58,168 bases of DNA, from assembly GCA_015061605.1 (NCBI GenBank), contig SUWH01000017.1, forward strand, positions 1 through 58,168, in the 5' to 3' direction. Below, in pieces: positions 7,126-16,518 of the stretch. The position numbers were made by a program, and so were the translations under genes. This DNA comes from Lentisphaerota bacterium. Lineage in GTDB: Bacteria; Verrucomicrobiota; Lentisphaeria; Victivallales; Victivallaceae. How positions within the stretch are numbered: the first letter of the stretch is position 1; each line of letters starts with the position of its first letter. Below the pieces are notes generated by a model. That model saw only the letters and a program-made list of their open reading frames with translations. It ran no database searches and was not told where the DNA came from.

Positions 7126-9303
7126 ATGGCTTCTGATCTCGGTTTCAGCAATATTTTCCCGGAGGCGTTCTGGCTTCACAACAATGCGGCTCTGCCCAGT
7201 TATGAGGTGGACCGGCGCATCCAGTTCCGCCGCGAATTTGAAATCACTTCCGTTCCGGAAAAGGTTTTGGTCAATGTCACTGCTGATGCCCGCTACACCC
7301 TTTATGTCAACGGTTCATGGGTCGGTCACGGTCCGGCGCGCGGCGTACAGGCGATGTGGCCCTATGACGAAATCGATATAGCACCGTATCTCAAACCCGG
7401 AAAAAATGTCATTGCCGCACTGCTTTATCATTACGGTTCATCCAACTATACCTATATTTATGAAGGTATCCACGGCTTTCTGCTGGCGGGCAATGTTAAC
7501 GGCATCAATATCGGAACAAATCAGCAGTGGCTGGTCCGTGAAGCTCCCGGCTATATCCGCAATGTCGGCAGATGCGCTTCGCAGTACGCCTATCTGGAGT
7601 GGTTCGACTGCCGCGAGGGGGAAAGCGACTGGATGATGCCGGAATATCAGTGCAAAGAGGATTGGAATAATCCTCCGGAAGAAGCGTTGCGTATGCCCGG
7701 TTGTGCGCCGTGGACGAATTTTATCAAGCGTTATTTTCCGATGCCGTCAATGGAGATACTCAAGCCGGAAATTCGCGAAAGCGGCAAGCTGATTTCCGGG
7801 AACAGCTGGCAGGAGAAAAAGCATCTTGCTCAATATATCAAAGCTGATACCTTTATCTGGGACGGTTCTGATAACGGGGTTAAAGTTTTTGACTTCGGCG
7901 GTGAAGTGGTTGGACACCTTATTCTGGATGTTGAATCTCCGGTAGATGGTGCGGTTCTGGATTTCTGCTGTTTTGAAGCCTTTGACAAGAATGGCCACCC
8001 GTGGATAAATCTCAAAGGTTCCTCAACTTACGGCGGCAGACTTTGTCTCAAACACGGTTCAAATCACCATGAATTGACTCTGCCGTGGGGCTTCCGGGCA
8101 GTCATGGTCATCGACCGTACCGGCGGTGAATTGTCGGTCGCTCCCTCCATCCGTGAAACCGTTTATCCGATGGATATCAGAGGCAAATTTTCAGTCGATG
8201 ATGAACGGTTTACAGGCATCTGGAAAATCTGCCTTGAAACCCAGCGGCACTGTATGTATGATGCCTATATGGACGGACCGTGGCGCGAATTTGCCCAGTG
8301 GTGGGGAGATGCGCTGGTTCAGGCAGTGAATACCTTTGTGCTTTCCACCGATGACCGTCTATTGGTTCGCGGTCATGAGATTGTGGCGGCGCGGACGCTG
8401 CCCTGCGGTTTGACCTACGGGGTGGCTCCGGCGGTGAGTCCGTCGGCGGTACTGCCGGATTATTCAGCGATTTTTCTCATTTCACTTTATGCCCACTACT
8501 ATCAGACCGGAAGTACGGAACTTTACACCAAACACCGGGATGTGGCATTCAACATCATCAAATTCTTTGATAGAGAAAGCGAAAACGGTTTGATGTCTGT
8601 GGACAAACGTTACTGGTTTTTCGTCGACTGGTGCCGTGATCTGGATAAGCAGGAAACCTACAATCTGCTCGCCGTTTACGGCATGGATAAAATCGCTGAA
8701 ATCGCCCGTGAAACCGGCGATACTGAAGTTGCTGAAACTTGTGAAAAATGTGCTGACCGTATCAGCGCGGCATTGAAGTTCACAGATCCGGCTCCCCATG
8801 CGGCGGCAATGGCGGTGCTGACCGGACGGTTTGAGCAATATCATGAAAAATGGAAAAAGGAGATCATTCTGCCGTTTTTGAAATCCGACCACAAGATCCC
8901 CCGCCGCCCGAGCAGTTACTTCAGCTATTATCTTTTTGAAGCCGGAAAAATCCTCGGCTGCGATGCTGAAATCATTGATGCCATCACCCGCTGGTGGGGT
9001 GAAATGCTGGATATGGGACTTACCAATACCCCGGAACACTGGCCGGAAAATTTCTCTGCCGGAAACAGCCGCTGTCACGCCTGGAGTGCCTATCCGATGG
9101 TATTTTTCCGTGACATCATCTGCGGTGTAAGGCAGAAAGATGTCCGCTGGGATAAGATCACATTCAAGCCGCTCGGCATTCCCGGCAAACTGGTCGAAGG
9201 CGTTTTCCCCACTCCGCACGGCGAAATAAAAGTACGTATCGACCGCCGCAATGGAGTGGTGAATGATGAAATAACCCTCCCTCCGGGGATCGTTCAGGCG
9301 TGA
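7126..9303 (+). CDS. Alpha-L-rhamnosidase-like glycoside hydrolase (GH78 type)
   Basis: A protein of 725 residues with GH78 architecture. An N-terminal beta-sandwich region (residues ~25-150, with the sugar-binding-like YTLYVNGSWVGHGPARG) is followed by an (alpha/alpha)6 barrel from ~residue 350. The barrel contains the family-typical DGPWREFAQWWGD, corresponding to the D-x-P-x-RE block, and a late WPENFSAGN...HAWSAYP segment; a short C-terminal beta domain follows. GH78 enzymes release rhamnose from pectin and other glycans. No signal peptide is visible, so it probably acts in the cytoplasm on imported oligosaccharides. GAAAGG lies 9 nt before the start. It converges with the Gfo/Idh/MocA dehydrogenase. 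The exact substrate is unknown. Confidence 0.8.
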   Translation: MASDLGFSNIFPEAFWLHNNAALPSYEVDRRIQFRREFEITSVPEKVLVNVTADARYTLYVNGSWVGHGPARGVQAMWPYDEIDIAPYLKPGKNVIAALLYHYGSSNYTYIYEGIHGFLLAGNVNGINIGTNQQWLVREAPGYIRNVGRCASQYAYLEWFDCREGESDWMMPEYQCKEDWNNPPEEALRMPGCAPWTNFIKRYFPMPSMEILKPEIRESGKLISGNSWQEKKHLAQYIKADTFIWDGSDNGVKVFDFGGEVVGHLILDVESPVDGAVLDFCCFEAFDKNGHPWINLKGSSTYGGRLCLKHGSNHHELTLPWGFRAVMVIDRTGGELSVAPSIRETVYPMDIRGKFSVDDERFTGIWKICLETQRHCMYDAYMDGPWREFAQWWGDALVQAVNTFVLSTDDRLLVRGHEIVAARTLPCGLTYGVAPAVSPSAVLPDYSAIFLISLYAHYYQTGSTELYTKHRDVAFNIIKFFDRESENGLMSVDKRYWFFVDWCRDLDKQETYNLLAVYGMDKIAEIARETGDTEVAETCEKCADRISAALKFTDPAPHAAAMAVLTGRFEQYHEKWKKEIILPFLKSDHKIPRRPSSYFSYYLFEAGKILGCDAEIIDAITRWWGEMLDMGLTNTPEHWPENFSAGNSRCHAWSAYPMVFFRDIICGVRQKDVRWDKITFKPLGIPGKLVEGVFPTPHGEIKVRIDRRNGVVNDEITLPPGIVQA

Positions 9304-9329
9304 GTCTGTACTATTTCACAGAGCGAGAG

Positions 9330-9357
9330 TGCATCAACAGACTTTTTTATTGATGCA
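9330..9357. terminator. Hairpin between convergent genes
   Basis: TGCATCAA (9330-9337) and TTGATGCA (9350-9357) form an eight-base stem around a T-rich loop, placed between the convergent GH78 and dehydrogenase stops. There is no clear T-tract after the stem, so terminator activity is uncertain. Confidence 0.35.
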
Positions 9358-9363
9358 TAAATT

Positions 9364-10617
9364 TCAGAAATTGATTTTTTCCACCTGACCGGAAACGATG
9401 GATTCATTACCGGTGATGCCGATAAGTGCGCTCAAGGCTCCGGCGCGGGAACCCGCCTGCTGACCGAGCGGGTCTTCACCCCCGGCACCGAGGAGGAGTT
9501 CGTACAAGCGGACATCGCCGCCGCCGTGCGGAGAGGCTTCTTCAACAAAGGAGAGTTCCTCCATGGTGATATTCTTGCGGTTGGTGCCGTGGAAAATGCG
9601 GATATAATCTTCTTCACCCATGTTGTCCGGTCGCGCGCCGCGATTGCAGGTTCCGACTTCGACCCGGCCTTTGGTGCCGTTGAAAACTATCTTGTATCCG
9701 GCGATGGGGGCGTAGGCGGTTTCCTGATAGTTGACCACAGTGCCGCCTTTGTATTTGATCATCAGGTTCATGGTATCGTAAATGTCGATATCGGGATTGA
9801 AGCAGCACTGATCGCGGAAGTAGCCGTCGATGTGTTCAGCTTTGAAATAGAGTTCGTTGAAAATCTCTCCGTCACTGCCGGGATTGAGGTCGCCGTCTGC
9901 CAATGTGGATTCCAGCACCGCCCAGCATTTTTCGGCATGGGGACACTTGGAACAGCGTTCGCCGCGGATCTCGCCTTTTTTGCCGAACTGTTCCAGACTG
10001 CCGACGGCGTAGACCGATTCCGGTTCATCATCGAGGAACCAGTTCAGCAGATCGAAGTGGTGGGTGGCTTTGTGAACGAGCAGACCGCCGGACTGTTTCA
10101 TGTCGGCGTGCCAGCGGTGGAAATACTGCTGACCGTGATAACGGTCGATCATCCATTCGGCATTGACATTGGTGATTTTGCCGATGGGGTTCTCTTTCAT
10201 GATTTTTTTGATGGCGGCGGAGTAGGGGGCAAAGCGCATATTGAATGCGACAGTGACCTCTTTACCGTATTTGATTTCGGCTTTCCGGATGCGTTCGATG
10301 CCTTCGCGGTTCATCGCCATCGGTTTTTCGGTGATGATATCCAGACCGGCGGCGAAACCCATTTCGATGATATCCGGGTGGGCGTGGTCGGGAACGCAGA
10401 CGATCAGCGTATCCGGTTTGGCAACGCGCACCATTTCATCGAAATCGGTGAACTTGGGGACATTGGATTTGAGCAGATTGTTGAATCCGTCCATACGGGC
10501 ATCGTTGGTGTCGTAGAGCGCGACCATTTCAGAATAATCTTTGACCTGATCGAGTATGGCACGACCGAAACATAGTGCCCGGGTGCCGGCACCGGCGATT
10601 GCAATGCGTTTTTTCAT
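9364..10617 (-). CDS. Gfo/Idh/MocA family oxidoreductase
   Basis: An NAD(P)-dependent sugar or inositol dehydrogenase-type protein of 417 residues. The N-terminal Rossmann domain begins IAIAGAGTRALCFG, with EKPMAMN (the catalytic EKP motif) near residue 95. The C-terminal alpha/beta domain includes GGLLVHKATHHFDLLNW. A Cys cluster (CSKCPHAEKC) near residues 222-231 could bind a metal, an uncommon extra. The start at 10617 has GGAG 8 nt upstream. It is expressed from its own promoter with a strong operator palindrome. It converges with the GH78 gene, consistent with a role in processing a released deoxy sugar or uronic acid, which is inference. Confidence 0.85.
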   Translation of the reverse strand: MKKRIAIAGAGTRALCFGRAILDQVKDYSEMVALYDTNDARMDGFNNLLKSNVPKFTDFDEMVRVAKPDTLIVCVPDHAHPDIIEMGFAAGLDIITEKPMAMNREGIERIRKAEIKYGKEVTVAFNMRFAPYSAAIKKIMKENPIGKITNVNAEWMIDRYHGQQYFHRWHADMKQSGGLLVHKATHHFDLLNWFLDDEPESVYAVGSLEQFGKKGEIRGERCSKCPHAEKCWAVLESTLADGDLNPGSDGEIFNELYFKAEHIDGYFRDQCCFNPDIDIYDTMNLMIKYKGGTVVNYQETAYAPIAGYKIVFNGTKGRVEVGTCNRGARPDNMGEEDYIRIFHGTNRKNITMEELSFVEEASPHGGGDVRLYELLLGAGGEDPLGQQAGSRAGALSALIGITGNESIVSGQVEKINF

Positions 10618-10655
10618 TATTTTTCTCCGTTTTGGATGAGATGTTGACTTTTGGC

Positions 10656-10705
10656 ATAATATAATGGCAATGTATGAAATTTGCCAATGCCGTAATGGCA
10701 AATTT
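10656..10705 (-). promoter_or_regulatory. Promoter and 29-bp palindromic operator of the dehydrogenase
   Basis: Minus strand: TTGGCA (10687-10682), 18-bp spacer, TATATTAT (10663-10656). A perfect inverted repeat overlaps the -35: AAATTTGCCA (10677-10686) and TGGCAAATTT (10696-10705) around a 9-bp spacer. A further TGGCAA half-site lies at 10665-10670, next to the -10. The layout suggests a dimeric repressor such as a LacI, GntR or ROK protein; none is encoded nearby. Confidence 0.65.
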
Positions 10706-10751
10706 TGTATATTATTTTGTCAAAGATGTACGATATTTTGGCAGACCCGGG

Positions 10752-11864
10752 TCACGCTGCTGAACGGCGGAAGCGGGTGAGGGAATAGACGAATAATACC
10801 GTTCCGATCACGATCAGAGCGAGGAACTGTTTCCAGACAACTTCCAATCCGGCTCCCCGGAAAAGGATCGCCTGACTGAAGTTGACAAAATGGGTGGTCG
10901 GTGCCGCCAGCATTATTCTCTGGACCCAGAGCGGCATACTCTCCTGCGGTGTACTGCTGCCGGAAAGCATCTGCAAGGGGAGATAGACCAGTATCAGCAA
11001 AATTCCCAGCTGCGGCATATTCTGCGCGATACAGGCGAGGAATATCCCCAGCGAGGTCACCGCAAACAAATGCAGTGCCACGCCGACGGCAAAGAGAAAA
11101 AGTGAACCTTCAAGCGGAACTTTCAATATCCCGTTGATGATGAAAATAAGCGCCAGCATCGATGCCGCCAGCACCGCCGCCAGCATCGACCATATTTTGG
11201 AAACGATGATCTCAAACGGCGTCACCGGCAGAACCAGAAGATGTTCCAATGTGCCGCTTTCGCGTTCACGAATAAGCGCGGCACCGGTGAGAATGATCGC
11301 CAGCATGGTGATGTTGTTGACCAGCTGCATGACGGAACTGAACCACCCTTGAGTGAGGTTGGGGTTGAACCGGTTGCGTGTCACCAGTACCGCCGGAGTT
11401 TTTGCCGCTGAATCATTCCGGAGAAAGGTGTTTATCTCTTTCATAACTATCTGCTGGATATACCCGGCTCCGGTGAATGCCTGTGACATTCTTGTGGCAT
11501 CGACATTGAGCTGGAGTTCCGGAGTTTTCCCGGCGATGACCTCTTTCTGGAAATCCGGCGGTATCACCAAAACAAAAGTGAACTCCCCCCGGTCCATGCT
11601 CCGGTCGATCTCCGGCAGAGTTATTTCTTCAGGCACAGTGAACATCGGCGGATAAAAAGCATCTGCGATCCGTTTCGACAATTGCGAATTGTCTTCATCT
11701 ACAATGGCGATCGCCGCATGGGTCAATGAATCCGGCATCGCCTGATAGGAAACATATATTCCAAGTGAAAATGAATAGATGATCAAGCCGACCAGCAAAT
11801 GATCGCGGAACAATCCCTGCAGCTCTTTCAAGCCCAGATAAAAGATGTTTTTCAATGTATACAT
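10752..11864 (-). CDS. ABC-2 type transporter permease (YhhJ/YbhR-like)
   Basis: An inner-membrane permease subunit of 370 residues. One N-terminal membrane segment (DHLLVGLIIYSFSLGIYV) is followed by a ~140-residue extracytoplasmic domain, then five segments from ~residue 175. Hallmarks are ALIRERESGTLEHLLVLPVTPFEI and the later PTTHFVNFSQAILFRG, both typical of ABC2_membrane_3 exporters. It is the last gene of a three-gene operon, 6 nt after the RbbA-like fusion protein, and should pair with it and the HlyD protein as an exporter. The substrate is unknown; related systems are often labelled drug or multidrug exporters. Confidence 0.88.
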   Translation of the reverse strand: MYTLKNIFYLGLKELQGLFRDHLLVGLIIYSFSLGIYVSYQAMPDSLTHAAIAIVDEDNSQLSKRIADAFYPPMFTVPEEITLPEIDRSMDRGEFTFVLVIPPDFQKEVIAGKTPELQLNVDATRMSQAFTGAGYIQQIVMKEINTFLRNDSAAKTPAVLVTRNRFNPNLTQGWFSSVMQLVNNITMLAIILTGAALIRERESGTLEHLLVLPVTPFEIIVSKIWSMLAAVLAASMLALIFIINGILKVPLEGSLFLFAVGVALHLFAVTSLGIFLACIAQNMPQLGILLILVYLPLQMLSGSSTPQESMPLWVQRIMLAAPTTHFVNFSQAILFRGAGLEVVWKQFLALIVIGTVLFVYSLTRFRRSAA

Positions 11865-11870
11865 GATAAC

Positions 11871-14657
11871 TTATGCATCCTGTTTTTTGAGCAGCATTAT
11901 TCCGGCGGCACTGATCAGCGGTACCGTTATTGCCAGTGCCAGGATTTCCAGTCCGAGATCGCTGAAGTAAAGAGCTTTATTGAATACACCCCGGCTGACC
12001 AGCAGCATATAGGTCGTAGGATAGATCGAACCGATCAGCCGCGCCATGCCGGTCTGGGTGGAAACCGGATTTATCATGCCGCACATCTGCACCGCCGGAA
12101 GTACGGTTCCGAGCATGGTGAGGAATATCACCGCGATCTGACTGCGGGTAACAGATGAGGCAAGCAATCCCATCGCCGTCGAAATGAAACAGTACAATAT
12201 CAATGCGATCATCAGTGAAATAATACTTCCCTTTACCGGGACATCGAATACCGTCACTGCCATCGTCACCATCAGCAGCGCGCTTCCGCAGGCAAACAGC
12301 CAGTAAGGTATCTGTTTGCCCAGCATGAATTCAGTACGGCTCAACGGGGAAACATACAAATTGATAATGGAACCGGTCTCTTTTTCCCGGACGACCGCCA
12401 GAGCGGAGAGAATAGCCGGGATCATCATCAGCAGTATCGGAATGACCGCCGGAACCATCGCCGGCAGACTTTTGACATCCGGATTGTAGCGGTAACGCAC
12501 CTCAATATCGGCAATTGCACCGGTTTTTTTGCCTCCATGAATACGCTGGTAATTTTCCAGCCACTTGTTGTGCAGTGCGGAAATATAACCGTTGACCGTT
12601 TCGGCGCGACTGGGCATTGCTCCATCGACATAGAATGCGACTTCCGGAGTTTTACCCGCTTCCAGATCCCGGGCAAAATTGGGCGGTATTTCCACTGCAA
12701 GACTCAATTCGCCGCTTTTCAGACGGCGGTCGATATCATCGGCATCATGCAGTTCCGGGCGTTCTTTGAAGTAACGCGAACCGGCAATATCCATAATGTA
12801 GTTGCTGCTGGCAAGAGTCCGGTCGTGATCAAGGACGGCAAAGGTGAGATCTTCCACATCCATATTGATGCCGAAACCCATGACCAGCATCATCAGCAAG
12901 GCACCGAAAAGTGCCAGCGTGGCGCGGATGGGGTCGCGCATAAGTTCCAGACACTCTCTTTTGCAGCAGCACATCATCCGGGAAAAACTGAAGTCGATAT
13001 TGAAAAATTTCTTGAGGAAATTTGTTTTACCGGAAACGGTTTCCGGATTTTCTCCCGGATCTTCCACCGCTTGAATTATCGCCTCCGTATCGGGAGCGGT
13101 ATCGCCTCCGGCATCTTCCAGATAGCCGATAAAGGCGGCTTCGAGAGTGTCGGCTTTGCGGGCGGCGATCAGATTTTCCGGGGTGTCGCAGGCGAGCGAT
13201 CTGCCGGCGTGCATCAGCGAAATCCGGTCACATCGGGCGGCCTCATTCATAAAGTGGGTGGTGACAAATATGGTGACTTTGTCGTTGCGTGCCAGATCGA
13301 TGATCATCTCCCAGAAGAGATCGCGCGCCACCGGATCGACCCCGGAAGTCGGTTCATCGAGGATCAATATCTGCGGTTTATGGATGACGGCGGCGGCAAG
13401 CGACATCCGCTGTTTGATACCCAGCGGCAGCGAAGAGGGCTGGATATCCGCCACAGGGAGCAGTTGGAATTTTTCCATCATCTCCATCACTCTTGAGTCG
13501 ACTTCATCTGCCGGGATACGGCACAAACGGGCGTAAAGGGTCAGGTTCTGTTTGACAGTCAATTCGTTATACAGTGAAAAAAGCTGGGTCATATAGCCGA
13601 GGTGCAGCCGGGTTTCCATGCTGCCGGCATCGATCGGTTTGCCGAAAAGTTTTGCGGTTCCTTCACTGGCCGGGAGCAATCCGGTAAGCATCCGCATGGT
13701 GGTGGTTTTTCCACAGCCGTTGGAACCGAGAAATCCGAAAATTTCCCCGCGCCGGATGCGGAAACTGACATGATCGACCGCAGTGAATTCCCCGAATCTT
13801 TTGGTCAGTCCTTCAGCTTCAATGGAAATTTCAGGCGGAGCCGACTCATCAAACGGCGGCACGGTCAAATCGGTATGCCCGGCACGTTTTTCCTCCGGGA
13901 GCAGCTGGATGAATGCTGAATCAAGATCGCTCTTTCCGGTGCGCTCAAGAAGTTCCGCAGGAGTGCCGGTGGCGAGGATTTTTCCATCATTGACCGCAAT
14001 GAGCGAATCGAAACGCTGGGCTTCATCCATGTAGGCGGTTGCCACGATGATGCCCATATCGGGAGCAGTTTTCCGGATCGAATCGATCAGATCCCAGAAC
14101 TGCCGCCGCGCCAGCGGGTCTACACCGGTCGTCGGTTCATCCAGCACCAGCAGATCGGGGTCGTGGATGAGCGAACAGCACAAGCCGAGTTTCTGCTTCA
14201 TACCACCGGAAAGTTTCCCTGCCGGACGGTCGAGAAACGGATAAAGCCCCGTACTGCGGGTGAGCAGATCGATGCGTTTGCGCCGTTCAGCAGCGCTGTG
14301 CCCGAAAAGCGAGCCGAAAAACTGGAGATTTTCCTCCACGGTCAAGGTGAAGTAGAGGTTTTTTCCCAATCCCTGCGGCATATAGGCTATGCGCGGACAG
14401 ATGCGGTCGCGGTGAGCCTTGTCTTTCATATCGCCGCCCAGCACAGTTACCGTGCCGGATTGAACCGCCAGCGAACCGGTTATAAGTGAGAGAAGTGAGG
14501 ATTTGCCCACTCCGTCCGGTCCGATCATGCCGGTAAGTATTCCGGCGGGAATGTCCAGCGAAACATCGTCCAGAGCCTGTACTTTGCCGTAATGCAGTGA
14601 CACATTGCGGAGGGAGACAAAAATCTCCTTATTACGGTCGTTTTCCGTGGGGATCAT
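11871..14657 (-). CDS. RbbA/YhiH-like ABC transporter: ATPase-ATPase-permease fusion
   Basis: A fusion of 928 residues: two ABC ATPase domains (~10-255 and ~275-510) and an ABC-2 permease half (~555-928). Domain 1 has GPDGVGKSS (Walker A), LSGGMKQKLG (signature) and LLVLDEPTTGVD (Walker B). Domain 2 has GSNGCGKTT, the degenerate signature LPLGIKQRMSLA and ILILDEPTSGVD. The degenerate second signature is also found in E. coli YhiH/RbbA, as far as I recall, so it is a family trait and not decay. The permease half carries AVVREKETGSIINLYVSPLSRTEF. Its start overlaps the hlyD-type stop (ATGA), and the second permease follows 6 nt later. The order matches E. coli yhiI-rbbA-yhhJ. Confidence 0.92.
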   Translation of the reverse strand: MIPTENDRNKEIFVSLRNVSLHYGKVQALDDVSLDIPAGILTGMIGPDGVGKSSLLSLITGSLAVQSGTVTVLGGDMKDKAHRDRICPRIAYMPQGLGKNLYFTLTVEENLQFFGSLFGHSAAERRKRIDLLTRSTGLYPFLDRPAGKLSGGMKQKLGLCCSLIHDPDLLVLDEPTTGVDPLARRQFWDLIDSIRKTAPDMGIIVATAYMDEAQRFDSLIAVNDGKILATGTPAELLERTGKSDLDSAFIQLLPEEKRAGHTDLTVPPFDESAPPEISIEAEGLTKRFGEFTAVDHVSFRIRRGEIFGFLGSNGCGKTTTMRMLTGLLPASEGTAKLFGKPIDAGSMETRLHLGYMTQLFSLYNELTVKQNLTLYARLCRIPADEVDSRVMEMMEKFQLLPVADIQPSSLPLGIKQRMSLAAAVIHKPQILILDEPTSGVDPVARDLFWEMIIDLARNDKVTIFVTTHFMNEAARCDRISLMHAGRSLACDTPENLIAARKADTLEAAFIGYLEDAGGDTAPDTEAIIQAVEDPGENPETVSGKTNFLKKFFNIDFSFSRMMCCCKRECLELMRDPIRATLALFGALLMMLVMGFGINMDVEDLTFAVLDHDRTLASSNYIMDIAGSRYFKERPELHDADDIDRRLKSGELSLAVEIPPNFARDLEAGKTPEVAFYVDGAMPSRAETVNGYISALHNKWLENYQRIHGGKKTGAIADIEVRYRYNPDVKSLPAMVPAVIPILLMMIPAILSALAVVREKETGSIINLYVSPLSRTEFMLGKQIPYWLFACGSALLMVTMAVTVFDVPVKGSIISLMIALILYCFISTAMGLLASSVTRSQIAVIFLTMLGTVLPAVQMCGMINPVSTQTGMARLIGSIYPTTYMLLVSRGVFNKALYFSDLGLEILALAITVPLISAAGIMLLKKQDA

Positions 14658-15733
14658 TTGGTTTTATCCGCTTTTTCCGCATTGGTTTTGAGGAAATCCG
14701 GCCACTGTGCTTCCGGATTGATTTTTACATAGGCGACACCGGGCAGACCGGTTTTGACATATTCGATGTATCTGGTCAGGAGAGCCGGATCGATTTTGGC
14801 TTTGACACGGAACATGAGTTTTTCGCGTTCGATCCGGGTTTCGACTGTTTTGGGGGTGAACTGCGCCTTGCTGGCGACAAAGGAGATTTTTGCCGGGATG
14901 GGGGTCGTGGGCAGGGCATCCAGCAGGATGCGGGCTTCGGCACCGATGGCGACTTTACCGGCGACGCCGGAGGGGAGGAAAAAGGTCATGTAGGCATCGG
15001 TGAGGTCGATAAGATTTAGAACTCTGCCTCCGGCACTGAGGACTTCCCCGGCTTCGGCGAGGCGGTATTGGATCCTGCCATTCATGGGAGCGATGAGTTT
15101 GCAGTCATCAAGATCAGCTTGAATTCTGGCGACATCGGCTTTCATCGCCTGGATATTGGCGGCGGCGCCTTTGGCTTCGGCGATGGCGGAATTTATTTCA
15201 GCTTGCGTCTGTTTAACGGCGGCTTTTGCGGCGGCAAGTTCGGCGGCGGCGGTGAGATAGACGGTTTTATCGTTGTCGTACGCCTGTGAAGAGATGGCTT
15301 GAGTTTTGATCATCTGTTCGGCGCGTTCAAACCGTTTTTTTGCGTTGTCGGCACTGCTTTGTTTCTGCTGAACGACCGCTTCAGCGGCATCGAGTTCACC
15401 TTTTCTGATCTCGATTTTGGCTTTTGCACTGGCTTCGGAAGTTACGGCCTGCTGTTCGCGGGCTTTGGCCTGTGCAAGTTCGGCCTGAAGGACATTGGTC
15501 TGCATCACGGCGAGGATTTGACCTTTTTTGACCAGTTCGCCGTCCTGAACCAGAATTTTTTCAATACGTTCAGAGATTTTGGTTGCGACATCCACTTCGG
15601 TGGCTTCGAGCCGTCCGTTGCCGTGGGCGATGCCGGGGATATTGTTGCGGAGATTGTCCTGCCAGGTACGGTAGGCAAAGAAAGCGATACCGGCGGCGCA
15701 GAGAACACACAGTACGATAACAGTCTTTTTCAT
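14654..15733 (-). CDS. HlyD-family periplasmic adaptor (YhiI-like)
   Basis: A membrane-fusion protein of 359 residues. An N-terminal membrane anchor (TVIVLCVLCAAGIAFFAY) is followed by a split lipoyl half-domain (ISERIEKILVQDGELVKKGQILA), a long Ala/Lys/Glu-rich coiled coil (~85-195), the second lipoyl half (LIAPMNGRIQYRLAEAGEVL) and a beta-barrel domain. It should bridge the ABC permeases to an outer-membrane channel encoded elsewhere. The start at 15733 has GAGG 8 nt upstream. It is the first gene of the operon, overlapping the RbbA-like gene by 4 nt. Confidence 0.9.
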   Translation of the reverse strand: MKKTVIVLCVLCAAGIAFFAYRTWQDNLRNNIPGIAHGNGRLEATEVDVATKISERIEKILVQDGELVKKGQILAVMQTNVLQAELAQAKAREQQAVTSEASAKAKIEIRKGELDAAEAVVQQKQSSADNAKKRFERAEQMIKTQAISSQAYDNDKTVYLTAAAELAAAKAAVKQTQAEINSAIAEAKGAAANIQAMKADVARIQADLDDCKLIAPMNGRIQYRLAEAGEVLSAGGRVLNLIDLTDAYMTFFLPSGVAGKVAIGAEARILLDALPTTPIPAKISFVASKAQFTPKTVETRIEREKLMFRVKAKIDPALLTRYIEYVKTGLPGVAYVKINPEAQWPDFLKTNAEKADKTK

Positions 15734-15820
15734 TGTATCATCCTCAAATTTGAATTTTGCTGTATGGAGGTTAATATAATGTGCTGTCCGGAAAAAATCC
15801 ACTGAACAGAAAAAATTTAT

Positions 15821-16420
15821 TTAATTTTTTGCCGCTGCGGTTTCATCTTCCGGAAAACCAATGTTGAAAAACGGCATCCACGGTATCAGGGCATCCGGAT
15901 TGTGGTTCAATAATCCGATCTGGATATTGCCCTCTTTATTGAATAATCCGATCTGGACTTTGCTCGCCGCATTGACAAGACCGATCTGCATGAAGCCGCC
16001 GAAATTTACTGCCCCGGTCTGGATCCCGGCAGAGTTGAATGAAACATTGATCAATCCGGTTTGCATTCCGAAGTTTTCATAGGTGAAGTTGACCGGAGCG
16101 GCGGCAATGAAGTAATTTTTTCTTCCCAGATTGAAAAGAACGGCTTTTTGCAGAAAATAGTTGTTTTGCAGTACATTCACCGGAGAAACTGAAACGACTG
16201 CTGATTTCTGGCACAGAGCAATCACTCCGAGCGCGGCGAAACAGTCGGTTTTACCGTCAAAGATTTGAGTGCGGTCAAAATATCCCAGAGCGAGCTGCAG
16301 CGGCGTAAACTGCCAATCCGCTACCCAGCCGCGCGCAGTATCCGCATCGGAAACTTGCGGTAATGCGGCGCGGAGCATAAATCCGGAGACGATAATTACA
16401 GACAATGTCAATTTTTTCAT
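15821..16420 (-). CDS. LA_2272-type surface repeat protein
   Basis: A protein of 199 residues with a signal peptide (MKKLTLSVIIVSGFMLRAA). The C-terminal half has short repeats of the form G-x-Q-x-G-x-x-N: GMQTGLIN, GIQTGAVN, MQIGLVN, VQIGLFN, IQIGLLN. These are the hallmark of the LA_2272 surface repeat family known from Leptospira and other diderms, presumably forming a regular beta structure at the outer membrane. The function is unknown. The start at 16420 has GGAG 6 nt upstream; an ATG four codons earlier overlaps that site and is less likely. It is transcribed from its own promoter, overlapping the terminator of the upstream gene. Confidence 0.78.
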   Translation of the reverse strand: MKKLTLSVIIVSGFMLRAALPQVSDADTARGWVADWQFTPLQLALGYFDRTQIFDGKTDCFAALGVIALCQKSAVVSVSPVNVLQNNYFLQKAVLFNLGRKNYFIAAAPVNFTYENFGMQTGLINVSFNSAGIQTGAVNFGGFMQIGLVNAASKVQIGLFNKEGNIQIGLLNHNPDALIPWMPFFNIGFPEDETAAAKN

Positions 16421-16443
16421 ACATAACTCCATTGGGTAATGTT

Positions 16444-16472
16444 AATATAACATTGTTGCTTTGAATTGTCAA
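16444..16472 (-). promoter_or_regulatory. Promoter of the surface repeat protein
   Basis: Minus strand: TTGACA (16472-16467), 17-bp spacer, TATATT (16449-16444). The -35 lies directly beyond the T-tract of the preceding terminator, a compact terminator/promoter junction. Confidence 0.7.
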
Positions 16473-16473
16473 C

Positions 16474-16505
16474 AAAAAAAGCGTCAACCTTTTGTGGTCA
16501 ACGCT
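16474..16505 (-). terminator. Rho-independent terminator after the Lys-rich secreted protein
   Basis: Minus strand: AGCGTTGACC (16505-16496) pairs with GGTTGACGCT (16489-16480) through ten positions, two of them G-U, around a short loop. A run of seven T follows the stem. Confidence 0.75.
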
Positions 16506-16518
16506 TGGAAAATCAGAC

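Noticed and set aside
9526..10575. 349-codon open frame antisense to the Gfo/Idh/MocA dehydrogenase
   Set aside because: Shadow of the real gene, whose motifs (GAGTRALCFG, EKPMAMN) are on the other strand; composition is atypical and there is no SD.
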